Source: Melastoma dodecandrum (taxonomy: Eukaryota > Streptophyta > Magnoliopsida > Myrtales > Melastomataceae). Taken from it: DNA of 64,000 bases. Location: contig JARUPY010000112.1 in NCBI GenBank assembly GCA_029817715.1, positions 248,001 to 312,000 on the forward strand. The letters run 5' to 3'. Position numbers and translations under genes: made by a program. Below the pieces are notes generated by a model, which searched no databases, was not told the origin of the DNA, and was given only the letters and a program-made list of their open reading frames with translations. Each line of letters begins with the position of its first letter. Positions within the stretch are counted from its first letter, which is position 1. This document shows positions 23,401 through 33,656 of the stretch, in pieces.

Positions 23401-24496
23401 CTGTTGTTTTAAGCAAAAAATAAGGCAGAGCGAAAACACTCCAGACGCATCTGGTCTATCAATGCAGCTTATCAGGTTCGAAAAACACAGCAAGCAAGGA
23501 CGCCGCCCGAGATGAAATCTTCTGCGGAGACTTCGGCTGAAGAGATGCCAACTCCCTTCAAATTGGTCCGAAAGAATCCAATCCGTTGGTTGAACACTCC
23601 TAACCGGCTGTAGCGACTTCGGCAAGGGAGGCCGGGGATGGACAGGTTGGAGCCTGAGAGTGTTGGCCGGGCTCCATCTCGCTGCGATCAACCTTGGTGG
23701 CGACTGGAGGGTCAGCTCTAGGGGGTTTCCGCAAGGATTTCTGCTTACCTTGACCGGAGAAGGCAGGGTCGGCTGAACAGGAAGCTGCTGGAGGATCGGA
23801 GGGGCTGGAGGACGTCTTTCTCTCGAGCGATTGACCAGCAAAATAAAAAAAAACGTCCAGGAGAGGGAGCGGCGTTGAAGGAGAGAGCGTCAGAGCTGGG
23901 AGAGGAGGAACGACCCAACTGATTCTGTTTTTGTTTTTTTGGGGGGTTCATTGAATTTTTTTTTTTAAATTCCTTTTATATGGCACTGTAAAAGTGTGTT
24001 GGGGTAGGTTGTTAGTTTGTTAAAATAATTTGTTAGGTTGTTAGCATAAGTTGTTATTAATTTGTTAAAGTGAGTTGTTACAAATTAATTAGTTAGAATA
24101 TAAAATGAAATGAAAATTCAAATTAAATGTTAATGAAATGTTAAACTTTAAAGAATTTGTTATTTTTGCTCGATTAATTATTTAATGGGGTCTTGTTAGA
24201 CTTTAGTCGTTTTTACTTTATTATTAAGAACCTAAGTCCATGTACACGTGCTTGAACTTCAAATTAAAATGAATGAACTTGATCTTAATGACAAAAAGTG
24301 TTAAAATATAATTTTAACTAAAAATGATTAAGAAATTAGCCTCATGTAACTAATTCTCAATTTGAAATTACTTATTTAACCATGTAACATGAATTTAATT
24401 GAAAATTACGAAAGCTTCAAAATCATTTCTTTTAAAACCAACGATTAAATATTAGATTAAGATTAAAAAAATCGAAAATTCGATTTGGGGTGTCTA
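20451..24496 (-). repeat. 5' LTR of Tat copy B
   Basis: Second copy of the 4-kb LTR, next to the primer-binding site at 20424-20443. On the minus strand its outer end reads TAGACACCCC, but the expected leading TG is missing: the plus strand goes TGTCTA then TGTGGAAGG, where the middle LTR has TGTCTACA. The last base matching the other LTR is 24496. The loss could be a mutation, or a rearrangement at the junction with the Athila gag sequence that follows directly. Confidence 0.82.
23973..23982 (-). promoter_or_regulatory. Putative LTR TATA box (copy B 5' LTR)
   Basis: Same ATATAAAAGG as in the other LTR, placed to drive transcription of copy B. It is unchanged between the two LTRs while nearby homopolymer runs differ in length. 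Confidence 0.5.
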
Positions 24497-24497
24497 T

Positions 24498-26084
24498 GTG
24501 GAAGGACTGGAGCTCCTTGAGACAATGAGGAAGACTTGTCTGCCGAACCAGTATTCGAATCGTATAAACAGAAGGAAGCCGCAGGGCATCTTTGAATTGG
24601 ATACCTTAACCTCAATTCAAGCACAACTAGCCGCTCTCACTAAGAAATTTGAGGAAGCAAACGTTAGTTCGGTTCAGAGCAACCAGCAGGGTTGTCAGAT
24701 TTGCGGAGGAGCGCATCTCACAGATCAGTGCACCATGAGCATGGAGGAAGCCAACTTTGTTGGAAACCAGCGCAACAACCCGTACTCGAATACGTATAAC
24801 CCAGGGTGGAGGAATCGCCCGAACTTTTCTTGGAGAGCACAGGCACCTCCACCTGGTATGTCGAGACCACCAGCACCAGCGCCTCAGTATCCGCAAGCAC
24901 AAGCAGAAGCCTCGGAAAAGAAGCCGAGCCTCGAAGAGATGATGCTCAAGTACATGGCGAATCAAGACGCCTTGATGAAGAACCAAGCAGCATCGATTCG
25001 GAACCTGGAGAACCAGGTAAGCCAGCTGGCTCAGGCGGTGAATTCGAGAGCCTATGGGTCTCTCCCAAGCAATACAGAAACCAACCCAAGGGAGCAAGCA
25101 AAAGCCGTGACTCTAAGGAACGGCCGGTCACTTGAGGCAGAGGAAGCCGAGGCTAAGAAGGAGAGCAGTGGATCCAGTCCAGTGGAGACAACTAGTAAGA
25201 AATCTCAGACTAGTCCATTAAATTCTAACTTGGATTTGCCACAGGACAAGGGGAAGAAAAAGAAGGAGGAAGAGAGAAAGAAACCGGAAATCGACATCCT
25301 GAAGCTTCCGTTCCCACAGAGAGCCCGAAAGCAAAACGAGGATGCTCAATTCCGTAAGTTCCTCGATGTATTTAAAAAGTTACACATTAACATCCCTTTC
25401 GCAGAAGCTTTGGAGCAGATGCCTAGTTACGTCAAGTTCATGAAGGACGTACTCTCGAAGAAACGGAGGTTGGGCGATTTTGAGACAGTTACACTTACCG
25501 AGGAGTGTAGCGCCATCATCCAGAAGAAGATGCCACCGAAGCTTAAGGACCCTGGTAGCTTCACGATCCCGTGCACTATTGGAACCGCCTTCTCAGGTAA
25601 GGCTCTTTGTGACCTTGGGGCGAGCATAAATCTGATGCCTTTTTCGGTGTATAAAGAGCTAGGTTTGGGGGAGGTAACACCCACATCTGTGTCCCTTCAG
25701 TTAGCCGATAGATCCATTACGTACCCGAAAGGGATTATTGAGGATGTTCTTGTCAAAGTAGATAAATTTATTTTTCCGGCTGACTTTCTGGTTTTAGACT
25801 TTGAGGAGGACAAGGAGATTCCTATCATCCTTGGTCGTCCATTTTTAGCCACAGGAAGGGCATTGATCGATGTGCAGAAGGGAGAGTTGACAATCCGTGT
25901 CAACGATCAGGAAGTCACATTTAACGTTTATAAATCTGTTAAATGGCCTTCTGAAAATTCTGATTGTTTCCGGATGGACATTGTTGATAGGTGCACTTCC
26001 AAGTTTTCCCTTCTTGGTGATGAAGGTATCTCAGAAGATGAAGGAGAGAAGACCGACACAATTGTGACACCCAGGAAGCCCTAG
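24498..26084 (+). pseudogene. Athila-like gag C-terminus and aspartic protease, 5'-truncated
   Basis: A 528-residue open frame that begins at the Tat junction, so its first codon (GTG) is not a true start. It has a CCHC-type knuckle, CQICGGAHLTDQC (residues 66-78), then a proline/glutamine-rich stretch. A lysine/glutamate-rich linker leads to a conserved KLPFPQR segment. The aspartic protease has the active-site strand LCDLGASINLMP near residue 370 and the flap-side IILGRPFLATG near 447. It ends at TAG 26082-26084. The downstream pol frame is offset by one base, and reading on from EALALF in that other frame joins smoothly to the pol remnant, so a one-base frameshift near 26075-26081 is likely. 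Confidence 0.8.
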
Positions 26085-26435
26085 CGTTATTCACACGAAG
26101 GATTCAACAATTTGACACGCTAGAGCGGCCACTGAACCCGATGCGACCTTCAATTGAGGAACCCCCCACTTTAGAGCTCAAGCAACTCCCGGATCATCTC
26201 AGGTATGCATACCTCGGACCATCAAATACTTTACCTGTGATTATTTCTGCCAATCTCACAGGAGAAGAGGAGGAGGAATTGCTTGAGATCCTCAAGGCAC
26301 ACAAGAAGGCATTGGGATGGACTATAGCGGATATTCGAGGAATCAGTCCGTCGATGAACGAGTTGGAGGAGCTTCGTCATCGGGCATACGAGAATGCATC
26401 TATCTACAAGGAGAAGACGAAAAAATGGCAAGACT
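26085..26435 (+). pseudogene. Athila-like pol remnant: RT N-terminus joined to integrase C-terminus
   Basis: The frame has PSIEEPPTLELK and ALGWTIADIRGISPS, both from just upstream of the RT core. It then jumps directly to MNELEELRHRAYENASIYK, which belongs near the integrase C-terminus. The RT catalytic core, RNase H and integrase core are missing (about 3 kb if the ancestor was standard). The junction is near 26351. After KTKKWQ the sequence leaves Athila and enters viral sequence. Confidence 0.75.
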
Positions 26436-28307
26436 CCGGATGGTCTTTTTGGATGACAGGAGCTATGAGGAAGAAGTCCTTGCTACGAGCCAATCGATGA
26501 GCAGGAGATTTCCGACTTAGACTCGGAAGTATAATCTATTTATGAGGTAGTATCTAATTATGATACAGACTCAGAAGATGATTCTGATCTCTGGACTGCG
26601 GATCTGTTCATGATGAGAGCAGAGCAGAATGAAGATGGTGATGAGTTGGTTCCTTTGGAAGCAACGAATCAAGTACTGGAGGAAACCCACAAGTACGAAG
26701 ATCCATCCCAGTCGGTGCTGGAATGGAGGTTGCCGAACGTCAACGTAAGAGAAGTCTATAATGTATCTAGATTTAGCTTTAGATCCATAATAGATATCTC
26801 ACAATCGGAGGTAACAGCTCAAGTCACAAGTACTGAACTTGAGACTTTGGATATTCCATTACTCAACGTACAACGCATTAGGGAAACCATGCATCGTATA
26901 AGAGGTGTATATAACTATATACACATTGGGTTAATCCTGATAGGATTAGTTCCCCTATTCCACCTGCCAGCGGACAGTCCTATGGTAGCAGTTGTGATCG
27001 ATAAACGACGGAGATAATTTAAAGATCAACTGATATCAGATATACAGGCCAACCTTGCACATGGCCCTGTATGGTTCCAAGTCCATCCAAACTTTATGAT
27101 GGCCTTGAACGATCGTTGTTTGGGGAATTCATTGACTTTAAGAATCAAATCGATGAACATGGATAGGATGAACCCTCAGGCCAAGTTTTTGGCATATCAC
27201 AGTAGGGTGATTTACCGATTGGTAAATACCACTAGTCCTGGTGTGATGAACATCTCGAGACTTACCGAGTTGTTCGAGGAAGGTCATAACAACTACCAAC
27301 AATTTCATAGGCGAGAGGTAAACCCATTGGAGTTAACCTGGCCGAGAAGTTGGGTTATGACTGAGCCTGGTAGTAGCTCTAGTCTTATTAGTGCGGCTAA
27401 TATCCGACAAAGAGGTAATGAGATTACCTTAATATTGGGAGAACCGTCGAGGGGTAATGATAGAGCTGACAGGCATTTGCCACTGAGGATGCCAATCTTG
27501 AAAGAGCCAAGAACTCCTACGCTCTCTGAAGTTTCCTCTAGAGCTAGAGATGTGGGAGATGACATAACCGTGTCTCGACCAGCAGAAGCATCTGCGCCTC
27601 CACTAGTAGAGGAGATGTCTCGAAGGTCTGTTGATTCTAGAGCCCCGTCTCCACATAGGGGTAGAATCGTGGGATATAGACAGGTATCATTACCAGTCTA
27701 TGAAGATCCGGTAGACCAGCCGAGAGAGGAATCCATACGGATGTTGAGAGTTGCCAATTTGAAAAACTCTTTATCCACGATTCCTGAAGTTTACAAGGTT
27801 ATCGAGCAAATAGCCGAGCAGAGGTCTATTTCGGTAGACGAAATCTGGAGGATGATAGAACCATCCCAGGAGGTACTTAGATATACTAAATTTAGTGTCA
27901 GGAAGGAAGAACTGAGCACCTACGTTGCTTTAACTTTCAAATTTCCTGGATACTATGAGTATTCTCTGGATACTTTGATAGACACTGGGTGTACCATAAG
28001 TTGCGCTAGACTCAATGCTCTACCAGATGAGTGGTGGAAACCACTGCAAAAGTCCATTCATATGGTAAACGTCGATGGTATGGCAACAATAGTTAGCCAT
28101 AAGGCCAGTAATGTGCTTGTCTTTACTGGTGGACAAAAGTTCGTCATAAAAGAGGTCTTTGCACATCCTTTATTAGAGGCAGATATCATTCTGGGCAATG
28201 CCTTCCTTAATGGACAAAAGGAAAATCTTCCTTTTGTGCAGGATGCAGAGATGTTTCCATTGGTGGTGTTAAAATCAGTATTCTACAGGAGCCTAAACTT
28301 AGGTTAA
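26436..28307 (+). pseudogene. Caulimovirid ORF1 N-terminal part: movement protein and aspartic protease, broken
   Basis: An acidic N-terminus is followed by a 30K-type movement protein domain (about 26700-27330) with hydrophobic strands typical of caulimovirid MPs. It continues through a linker to an aspartic protease at about 27900-28250 whose active-site strand reads LIDTGCT, with IILGNAF later. A TAA at 27015-27017 interrupts the movement protein in an otherwise single frame, and a further stop lies near 26530. The frame ends at TAA 28305-28307, where the continuing sequence shifts to another frame. These breaks imply no full-length product. Confidence 0.75.
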
Positions 28308-29905
28308 AATTTGGCTTTTATCTGGTAAAACGGACAGAGTACTGTCGTAATTCCCCATTCGAAAGAGCTTTCAGAGTGCGAGCTCAGCGTGGTGATATCA
28401 GGTTGGATGAGAACGTAGATTGGGTGCAAACGCTGTTTTCTCCAACGGATACCAGAAGTTCTGACTGGTATGGCGGCTTGTTTCCTAAACAAGAAGCGTG
28501 TATGGCTGTTAAGTTAGCAGGGACAAAATGGGATAAGTTCCTTGTAAAACTGGCCGATAATTTTAGTGATGATCCACTGAAATTATGGACTCGAAATGGC
28601 CTAAAGGCTAAATTAGAGTTGAAAGATCCCGGAACCGTTATAAGAGCCAGAAATATCACGTATACGGCTGAAATGGTTGAGGAGTTTGATAAACAAATTC
28701 CCGAGTTGCTTGGAAAAGGCCTGATTGGGGACAGTTACAGTACACATTCTAGTCCAGCCTTTATGGTAATTAACCATGTCGAGCAGGTGCGAGCACGAAT
28801 GGTTATAGACTATCGTCAGTTTAACAAAGATACAAAGGACGATAGCTATAAGATTCCCACTGCAGGAAATCTTATTGATAGGATTAGTTTAAGCCAACCA
28901 AAATTCTTTTCCAAATTTTACTTGAAAAGTGGATACTGGCAAGTCAAGATGGAGGAAGAGTCGATTCCTCTAACTGCCTTCAATGCTCCGCAAGGAATGT
29001 TTGAATGGCTGGTTATGCCGTTCGGTCTGAAGAATCCTTCAGGCGTCTTTCAGCGCAAAATGGATAATGCGTTTAAGCATGTCCGCAAGTTTTGTGCGGT
29101 CTATATAGACGATGTGTTAGTCTACAGTCAGACTGAGGATGAGCAAATGAGGCACCTTTATAAAGTGACTGATGTCTTTCGACAGGAAGGCATGATTCTA
29201 TCTAAAAGGAAGATAGAATGGTTTAAGGATCAGTTAATTTACTGGGTATGGAAATCAAAAAAGGAAAAATCAAATTGAAAAGCCGTATTGCTGAAAAAAT
29301 TATTGAATTTCTTGACAGACTTGAGGATAGAAAGCAAGTCCAAAGATTTTGTGGATTTGTTAACTACGCAAGAAAGTTTGTGAAAGATCTTTCCCGAGAT
29401 CTGGGTAGGATTTCTAAGAAGACTTCTTCTACGAATCCGTGGATATGAGAAGATGAGGATACTCAATCTATTCAGAGGATAAAAGCAAAGATGAAAAATT
29501 TACCACAGCTTGCTTTACCTTCTGATAAGGACGAGTTAGTCCTGGAAATTGATGCTTCAAATGAGTTTTGGAGGGCTGTTCTCAAAATTATAGGAAGAAA
29601 GCCTGAACCTGTTTGTAAGTATTGGTCGGGTACGAACTTCGATACCCGATACATGAAAAAGAAGTATTAGCTTTAAAAAATGGAATTAAAGCTTTTTACA
29701 TCTTTTTGGCACCTAGGAAATTCTTAGTGCGATCTGACTCGACCTATGTAAAAAGGTTTATGAGTCTGAACCTTAAGGAAGCTAGGCAAACTAGACTCTT
29801 AAGGTTGCAAGAATAGTTAGCTATTATAAATATGAGGTCGAATACATCTCTTCAGACCACAACATAATAGCTGACTCTCTCTCTAGAGAACTTGCAAATT
29901 CCTCT
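28308..29905 (+). pseudogene. Caulimovirid reverse transcriptase and RNase H, frameshifted
   Basis: RT lies in 28376-29278 with ARMVIDYRQFN, the SGYWQV and MPFGLKN signatures and the catalytic YIDDVLVYS near 29104-29130. A frameshift near 29240 moves the thumb/RNase H region into the frame at 29248-29448. A TGA at 29446-29448 stops that frame, which then continues with the RNase H strand LEIDAS near 29542. A second frameshift near 29630 leads to the rest of RNase H. Its end, with DHNIIADSLSREL, needs yet another frame change near 29810. No intact enzyme is possible from this copy. Confidence 0.8.
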
Positions 29906-29929
29906 CTTTCTAAAACCTCTGTATATGGA

Positions 29930-31094
29930 TCCTACTGCAAAGAAAAAGATATGTTGGGGATGCAAGAAGGAGGACACTCCAGAAAGGTATGTCCTAACAA
30001 GGGAGAAAGTGAGCATAGTGATGCTGGTTCTAGTTTAGAACGAAAGCAGCAGTTCTGTGCTGGCAGTGTAAGCAACTTGGACATCGGTCTTACAAATGTC
30101 TTAAGAAGCAAAAAACTGCGTATTCCTAGAAAGGAATGGCAGATCTTAAGGAGAAAGTAATTTCTGACTCCAAGAGTAAAGTGAAAGCAGATCTCCAGAA
30201 GGAGATGGCTAATCCCAAAGAGGCTGAGGCCAGATCTGAGGGAAAGGCGAAGGTAAATTCCTAGAAAGGGAAAGTTGAACCCAAAGAAAAGGCAATAGCT
30301 ATTTCTAAGGGAAATGCGAAAAGTTCCCAGGAAGGGAAGACGGATCTGAAAGAGAAGGGTAACACCAACTCTGGAGAAGACGTGAAGGAAGATTCTCCAA
30401 AAGAAAACCGACAGTCGCAGATCTGAAGGATGAAGCAAAAGCTGAATCCCAGGAGAAAGCCAGAAAGAAGAGAAAAGCCAAGAGGTTTGGATCTTCTGGT
30501 CCTAAGAAGGACGATAAGGTGGAAGAACCTTGGTGGTTTCCATTAACCGCGGAACAATTTGATTACTGCCGGAATCACCTGGCCAAATAGAAGAAAATTT
30601 CCATCAACCAAGCTGTAAAGCTCTATAAAGGTCTATCGGAGACTCAAAAGGAGCAGAAAGAACAGGTTAGGAATGAGTATGCTGAGGCAGAGGCGAAATT
30701 CAAAGCCTTGGTTGGTGAGCCAGTTCAGAGGGTAGAACCCGAGGACACGGCAGAAATGGAGTGCGATCAGTATTTCAACTATGAGATACCGGTTAAGCTC
30801 GAAGAAGGTAATCCTGAACTTGGAAAAATCCTTGAGGAAGCAATTCCTGTAAGAGACTCGGTTAAGGAGTCTGGTGAGCGAGCTCACAATGGCATAGTCC
30901 ATGAGGATCTAGAAGGATCCTGGTTTTTTTATCAAGACTCTTTTGAAGATGGATCCTTATCTTGGGATGCCTCTGTTGTTTATGGAGGACTCATGGGTGG
31001 CATCAAACATAATGATAAACGCCGGATTGAGTTTTTTGCGACAAAGGCGATTGAGTTCATCAATCTAGAGCTTAAACTGTCATATAAGGCTTAA
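29930..31094 (+). pseudogene. Caulimovirid zinc-knuckle and lysine/glutamate-rich region (possible coat/ORF2), broken
   Basis: CWGCKKE near 29950-29975 and HSRKVC just downstream form a CCHC knuckle split over two frames. A strongly charged stretch full of Lys and Glu follows, with stops at about 30262 and 30424. The last 128 codons (30708-31094) are open and acidic with aromatic patches, and I do not recognise them. A zinc knuckle with a basic region suggests a coat-protein-like role. Its place after RNase H is unusual compared with Petunia vein clearing virus, where coat precedes protease. Confidence 0.55.
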
Positions 31095-32470
31095 GATGGA
31101 GAGGAGCTGTCAAAGATCGAAAGGGAAAGATAGCAAATCTTTACCACAACTATGTCCATAATACCATGGGATGTCAAGAATTTTGAAACCCCAAGAGTGG
31201 TAGTGGATATGAGTGAATCCTCGCTCAAGGAAAACACTGTACTTCAACCATATCTACATTGAATATCGGGAAAGTGACTGTCTCTGACGCTTCGCTCAGA
31301 TATGGTGGGAGTAGCTTTTCCATATTTGTATGCTGGGTTCGTTGAAATTCTGGAGATTGACATATAAGAACTAGAACAGATTGAACCGCTGCCTTACTTA
31401 GTGAAGTTTGTACTCGGATGCCTTGGATACGGACCTAAGTATGCCACGACATTGATTACTAGCACTATAAGAGAGGAAGAAGACCATGAGCGGAAAGTTA
31501 TTCTTCCTAACATGCAAGTATGGGAAAGTAATTATTCCCAACATGCAAGTATGGGATATCCACCCTAGTGAAAGTAGGCATCTAGTGGAACCTCGACAAC
31601 AGGACCTCGATCAGAGGGATTTATGACGAAAATACTGTAAGGACAAAACAGTAAGGAAAGCCATAAAAGTTGGATTTCTAAAAGATGTGTTAGGGCATGT
31701 GTTAGCCCGTAAGGAGCAATACTACGTGCTATGTGATAGGATGACAACCGTCACGATCCTTCGATCAGATTTAAGCCTCGTTGATGAGCAAGCAGGAGAT
31801 CGAGGATGGCAGAGAGTTTTGGATCTTCTGGATAGTTTTTGAAGGAGAGAAAACTCTGAGTTGTGCCTCCAGACCGATACCTTTGAGGTCTGGAGTAACA
31901 TCGCTGACTATACAGATAAATATTTAGCCCAGCGATTTGATCAAGATGAAGAGAGAGCCCGACAAATCCTTGAAGCTTGTCAATCTCAGCGGGAACTCTC
32001 TGGAGAAGAAGTTGGCGAGTCATCAGGTGCCAACAAAGAAGGAATCTTCCAGAACAACGCAATAATGTAGACGGGAGAAGACAATTGTATAAAGTTAGAC
32101 TAGGACAATTTTGTTGGTCACTAGGACCTCCACTAACTTTTGCAATAGTTTAGATTCCTTTTACTTTTGAGCTGGCAAACAGTGCATAGACACCAGCTCC
32201 TTTGTGTATAAGTCCTCTACTTCATTTAGGGGGGCAATCTGTATAGAGAATTTTCTCTCACATCTCTCTGAGTTGATTGTCCTCCAGGAAATGATCTGAA
32301 TAGAGAATTTTTTGAAATTCTCTGAATCGCTCTCCAAAAACAATACCTTAAGGAACCAAGAGTAAGGTGGTTAGAATTAATCAAAATTGATTAAGACTAA
32401 CGGAACGTTAGATCAATAGATCAGAACCTTGAAGGGATTGAAGCCTTTGAGCAGAAACCTTGGATGAGGA
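31095..32470 (+). other. Decayed 3' part of the endogenous pararetrovirus
   Basis: Viral sequence probably continues here up to the promoter, but I see no frame longer than about 70 codons that I can support. An imperfect direct repeat, TTCCTAACATGCAAGTATGGGA and a near copy, lies at about 31503-31560. Confidence 0.4.
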
Positions 32471-32475
32471 GTGTC

Positions 32476-32483
32476 TATATAAG
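32476..32483 (+). promoter_or_regulatory. Putative pararetroviral promoter TATA box
   Basis: TATATAAG sits about 0.55 kb upstream of the tRNA-Met PBS, the spacing seen between the CaMV 35S promoter and its PBS. It would have started the pregenomic RNA. Activity of this copy is unknown. Confidence 0.55.
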
Positions 32484-32695
32484 ACCCTTAGTGTAAGGGC
32501 ATTCCAATGACACAAAAGAGCCTCTCCAGTTCGCAGAATTCTCTCGTTTGAGAATTGTGTTACTCTTGGATCCCTGAAGTTGCGAAAGCTTGGTGAACTC
32601 TCTGAGCTACCCACATGATTAAGGTATGATAAACTTCCAGCTGTGTTGTTTGTGAAATTCAATATTGACAGAAGTGCAAGAGCACGAGTCATTCT

Positions 32696-32980
32696 ATGAC
32701 TAATAGTCTTAACCCGGAACTGCTCCATTTGGATCATGGGTTAGGCAAGGATTCTACTACTGGTCTTCTAAACACTGTAGTAGATCGATTAACAAGCATA
32801 TCGGCTCAAATAACGCAGATGAAAGAGCTTGTGGATAGTTATTCTAAGAAATTAGAAGAACTGACTTTAGTACGGAGTGAATTCGAGGAATTCTTCCTTG
32901 AGGGTAAATCCAATCTCGGATTTGCGGCAAGTTCAAGATACTCAAACGAGTACTTGAGGTTGGTGGATCGTCGACGATAG
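32696..32980 (+). CDS. Small ORF in the pararetroviral leader, unknown function
   Basis: A 94-codon frame between the promoter and the PBS. The middle looks like a short coiled coil (LVDSYSKKLEEL with hydrophobic heptads). Ribosomal-shunt leaders of this family usually carry only very short ORFs, so this could be a chance frame or the end of a viral ORF. I do not recognise it. Confidence 0.35.
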   Translation: MTNSLNPELLHLDHGLGKDSTTGLLNTVVDRLTSISAQITQMKELVDSYSKKLEELTLVRSEFEEFFLEGKSNLGFAASSRYSNEYLRLVDRRR

Positions 32981-33026
32981 AGACAATTAAGGAAACCTTC
33001 TTAAGTTCAATCGCTGGTCACAAGTT

Positions 33027-33039
33027 TGGTATCAGAGCC
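33027..33039 (+). other. Initiator tRNA-Met primer-binding site of the pararetrovirus
   Basis: TGGTATCAGAGCC is the exact plant tRNA-Met-complementary PBS used by Caulimoviridae and many LTR elements. By convention it marks position 1 of the circular viral genome. Confidence 0.8.
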
Positions 33040-33378
33040 GCTTAAGAAAAAATTTCTTTTTGTCTTGGAGGATTTAATTAAAGAGATAGGATAATTTGGA
33101 TAAAATTGAAACTAGGCAAAACTTGAGGGTAGAAGAAGATGCGTTTTAAACTTCTGGATAAATCGGAAAAACTAGGTAAAGTTGGGGGTATATTTGATAA
33201 TTAAGTCTTTTAAATAACAACCCAAAAATTTTCTCATTTTTAAATTTTTTAAAAACCTAAAATCCGACTCTATTTAAATCATTGAATTTCGATTATAAGA
33301 GAACATCACACTGTCTAAAAAACTAAATATATAATAATGTTACTAATCCAAACTTATTATTAAAGATGAGACAATTAT
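33040..33378. other. AT-rich stretch after the pararetrovirus
   Basis: No gene seen. The first few tens of bases may be viral leader. The last 20 bases (ATTTGGGTCGAGGTTTCATT) also occur with small changes at 42373-42392, which suggests a dispersed repeat edge. Confidence 0.5.
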
Positions 33379-33395
33379 TTGGGTCGAGGTTTCAT

Positions 33396-33656
33396 TGGGA
33401 GTTATCAGAAAAATAATGTTGGCATTGGCGTGATTGGGCCGCCACCTTCATCGTATGCCGCATCCGGGGTCGGTTATGATGGAAGTTTGGATCTCTATGA
33501 GAATGATTTAGCATATGGAGACCCCGGTTGGGGATCCTCCCCATCAAAGATGGAAGATTCTGCCCCTTACGCTATGGACTTGGAAATGCGAATACCCAAG
33601 TCAAAGCTAAAAGTAATGCTGGTTATGTTGGCTATGGCATGGCTGCCATCAAATAG
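33396..33656 (+). pseudogene. C-terminal fragment of an hnRNP1-like RRM protein gene
   Basis: The fragment encodes a Gly/Ser/Tyr-rich tail (SYAASGVGYDGSLDLYEND) of the plant hnRNP1/RNP1 type. It is almost identical to 44211-44445 in this window. The natural end reads GYVGYGMAAIK and stops at TAG 33654-33656, but this needs a frame change near 33590. The fragment starts abruptly at GAGTTATCAG, fused to a 20-bp repeat. Such proteins bind RNA through two N-terminal RRMs, which are absent here, so this is a duplicated scrap. Confidence 0.7.

Larger units (their letters stand above)
1..24496 (-). mobile_element. Tandem array of Tat-lineage Ty3/gypsy LTR retrotransposon (copy A partial, copy B complete)
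   Basis: Two near-identical units lie head to tail: base 1 of the window aligns with about base 12315, and the similarity runs to the LTR ends at 12202 and 24496. Read on the minus strand, each unit goes LTR, primer-binding site, protease, RT, RNase H, second RNase H, integrase, long 3' untranslated region. The LTR at 8153-12202 is shared: it is the 5' LTR of copy A and the 3' LTR of copy B. Tat-lineage assignment rests on the second (archaeal-type) RNase H, the G-patch-like segment after the protease, the PBS starting TGGCGACTCCGCTGGGG and the LTR start TGTAGACACCCC. An LTR-internal-LTR-internal-LTR arrangement usually comes from unequal recombination between LTRs (inference). The left LTR of copy A is outside the window. 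Neither copy has gag. Confidence 0.9.
24497..26435 (+). mobile_element. Truncated Athila-like Ty3/gypsy element
   Basis: The plus-strand sequence starts in the middle of gag directly at the Tat LTR end. It runs through a zinc knuckle and protease, then enters a pol region with a large internal deletion. The Athila assignment rests on the protease wording (DLGASINLMP, ILGRPFLATGRALIDVQ) and the RT N-terminal motif ALGWTIADIRGISPS. No LTR, PBS or RT core remains. The missing 5' part may continue left of the Tat array, outside the window (inference). Confidence 0.8.
26436..33060 (+). mobile_element. Endogenous caulimovirid (plant pararetrovirus), decayed
   Basis: Movement protein, aspartic protease, RT, RNase H, a zinc-knuckle/lysine-rich region, a promoter and a tRNA-Met PBS follow one another on the plus strand over about 6.6 kb. 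Several stops and frameshifts break every gene. There is no integrase, as expected for this family. The segment begins near the N-terminus of the first ORF and ends just past the PBS, so the circular genome seems to have been linearised in its leader. The genus was not determined; Florendovirus-like is possible because those are widespread in dicot genomes (inference). Confidence 0.8.

Noticed and set aside
24627..25135. Overlapping ORFs of up to 156 codons in other frames of the Athila gag
   Set aside because: Low-complexity shadow frames; the gag frame with the zinc knuckle explains the sequence.
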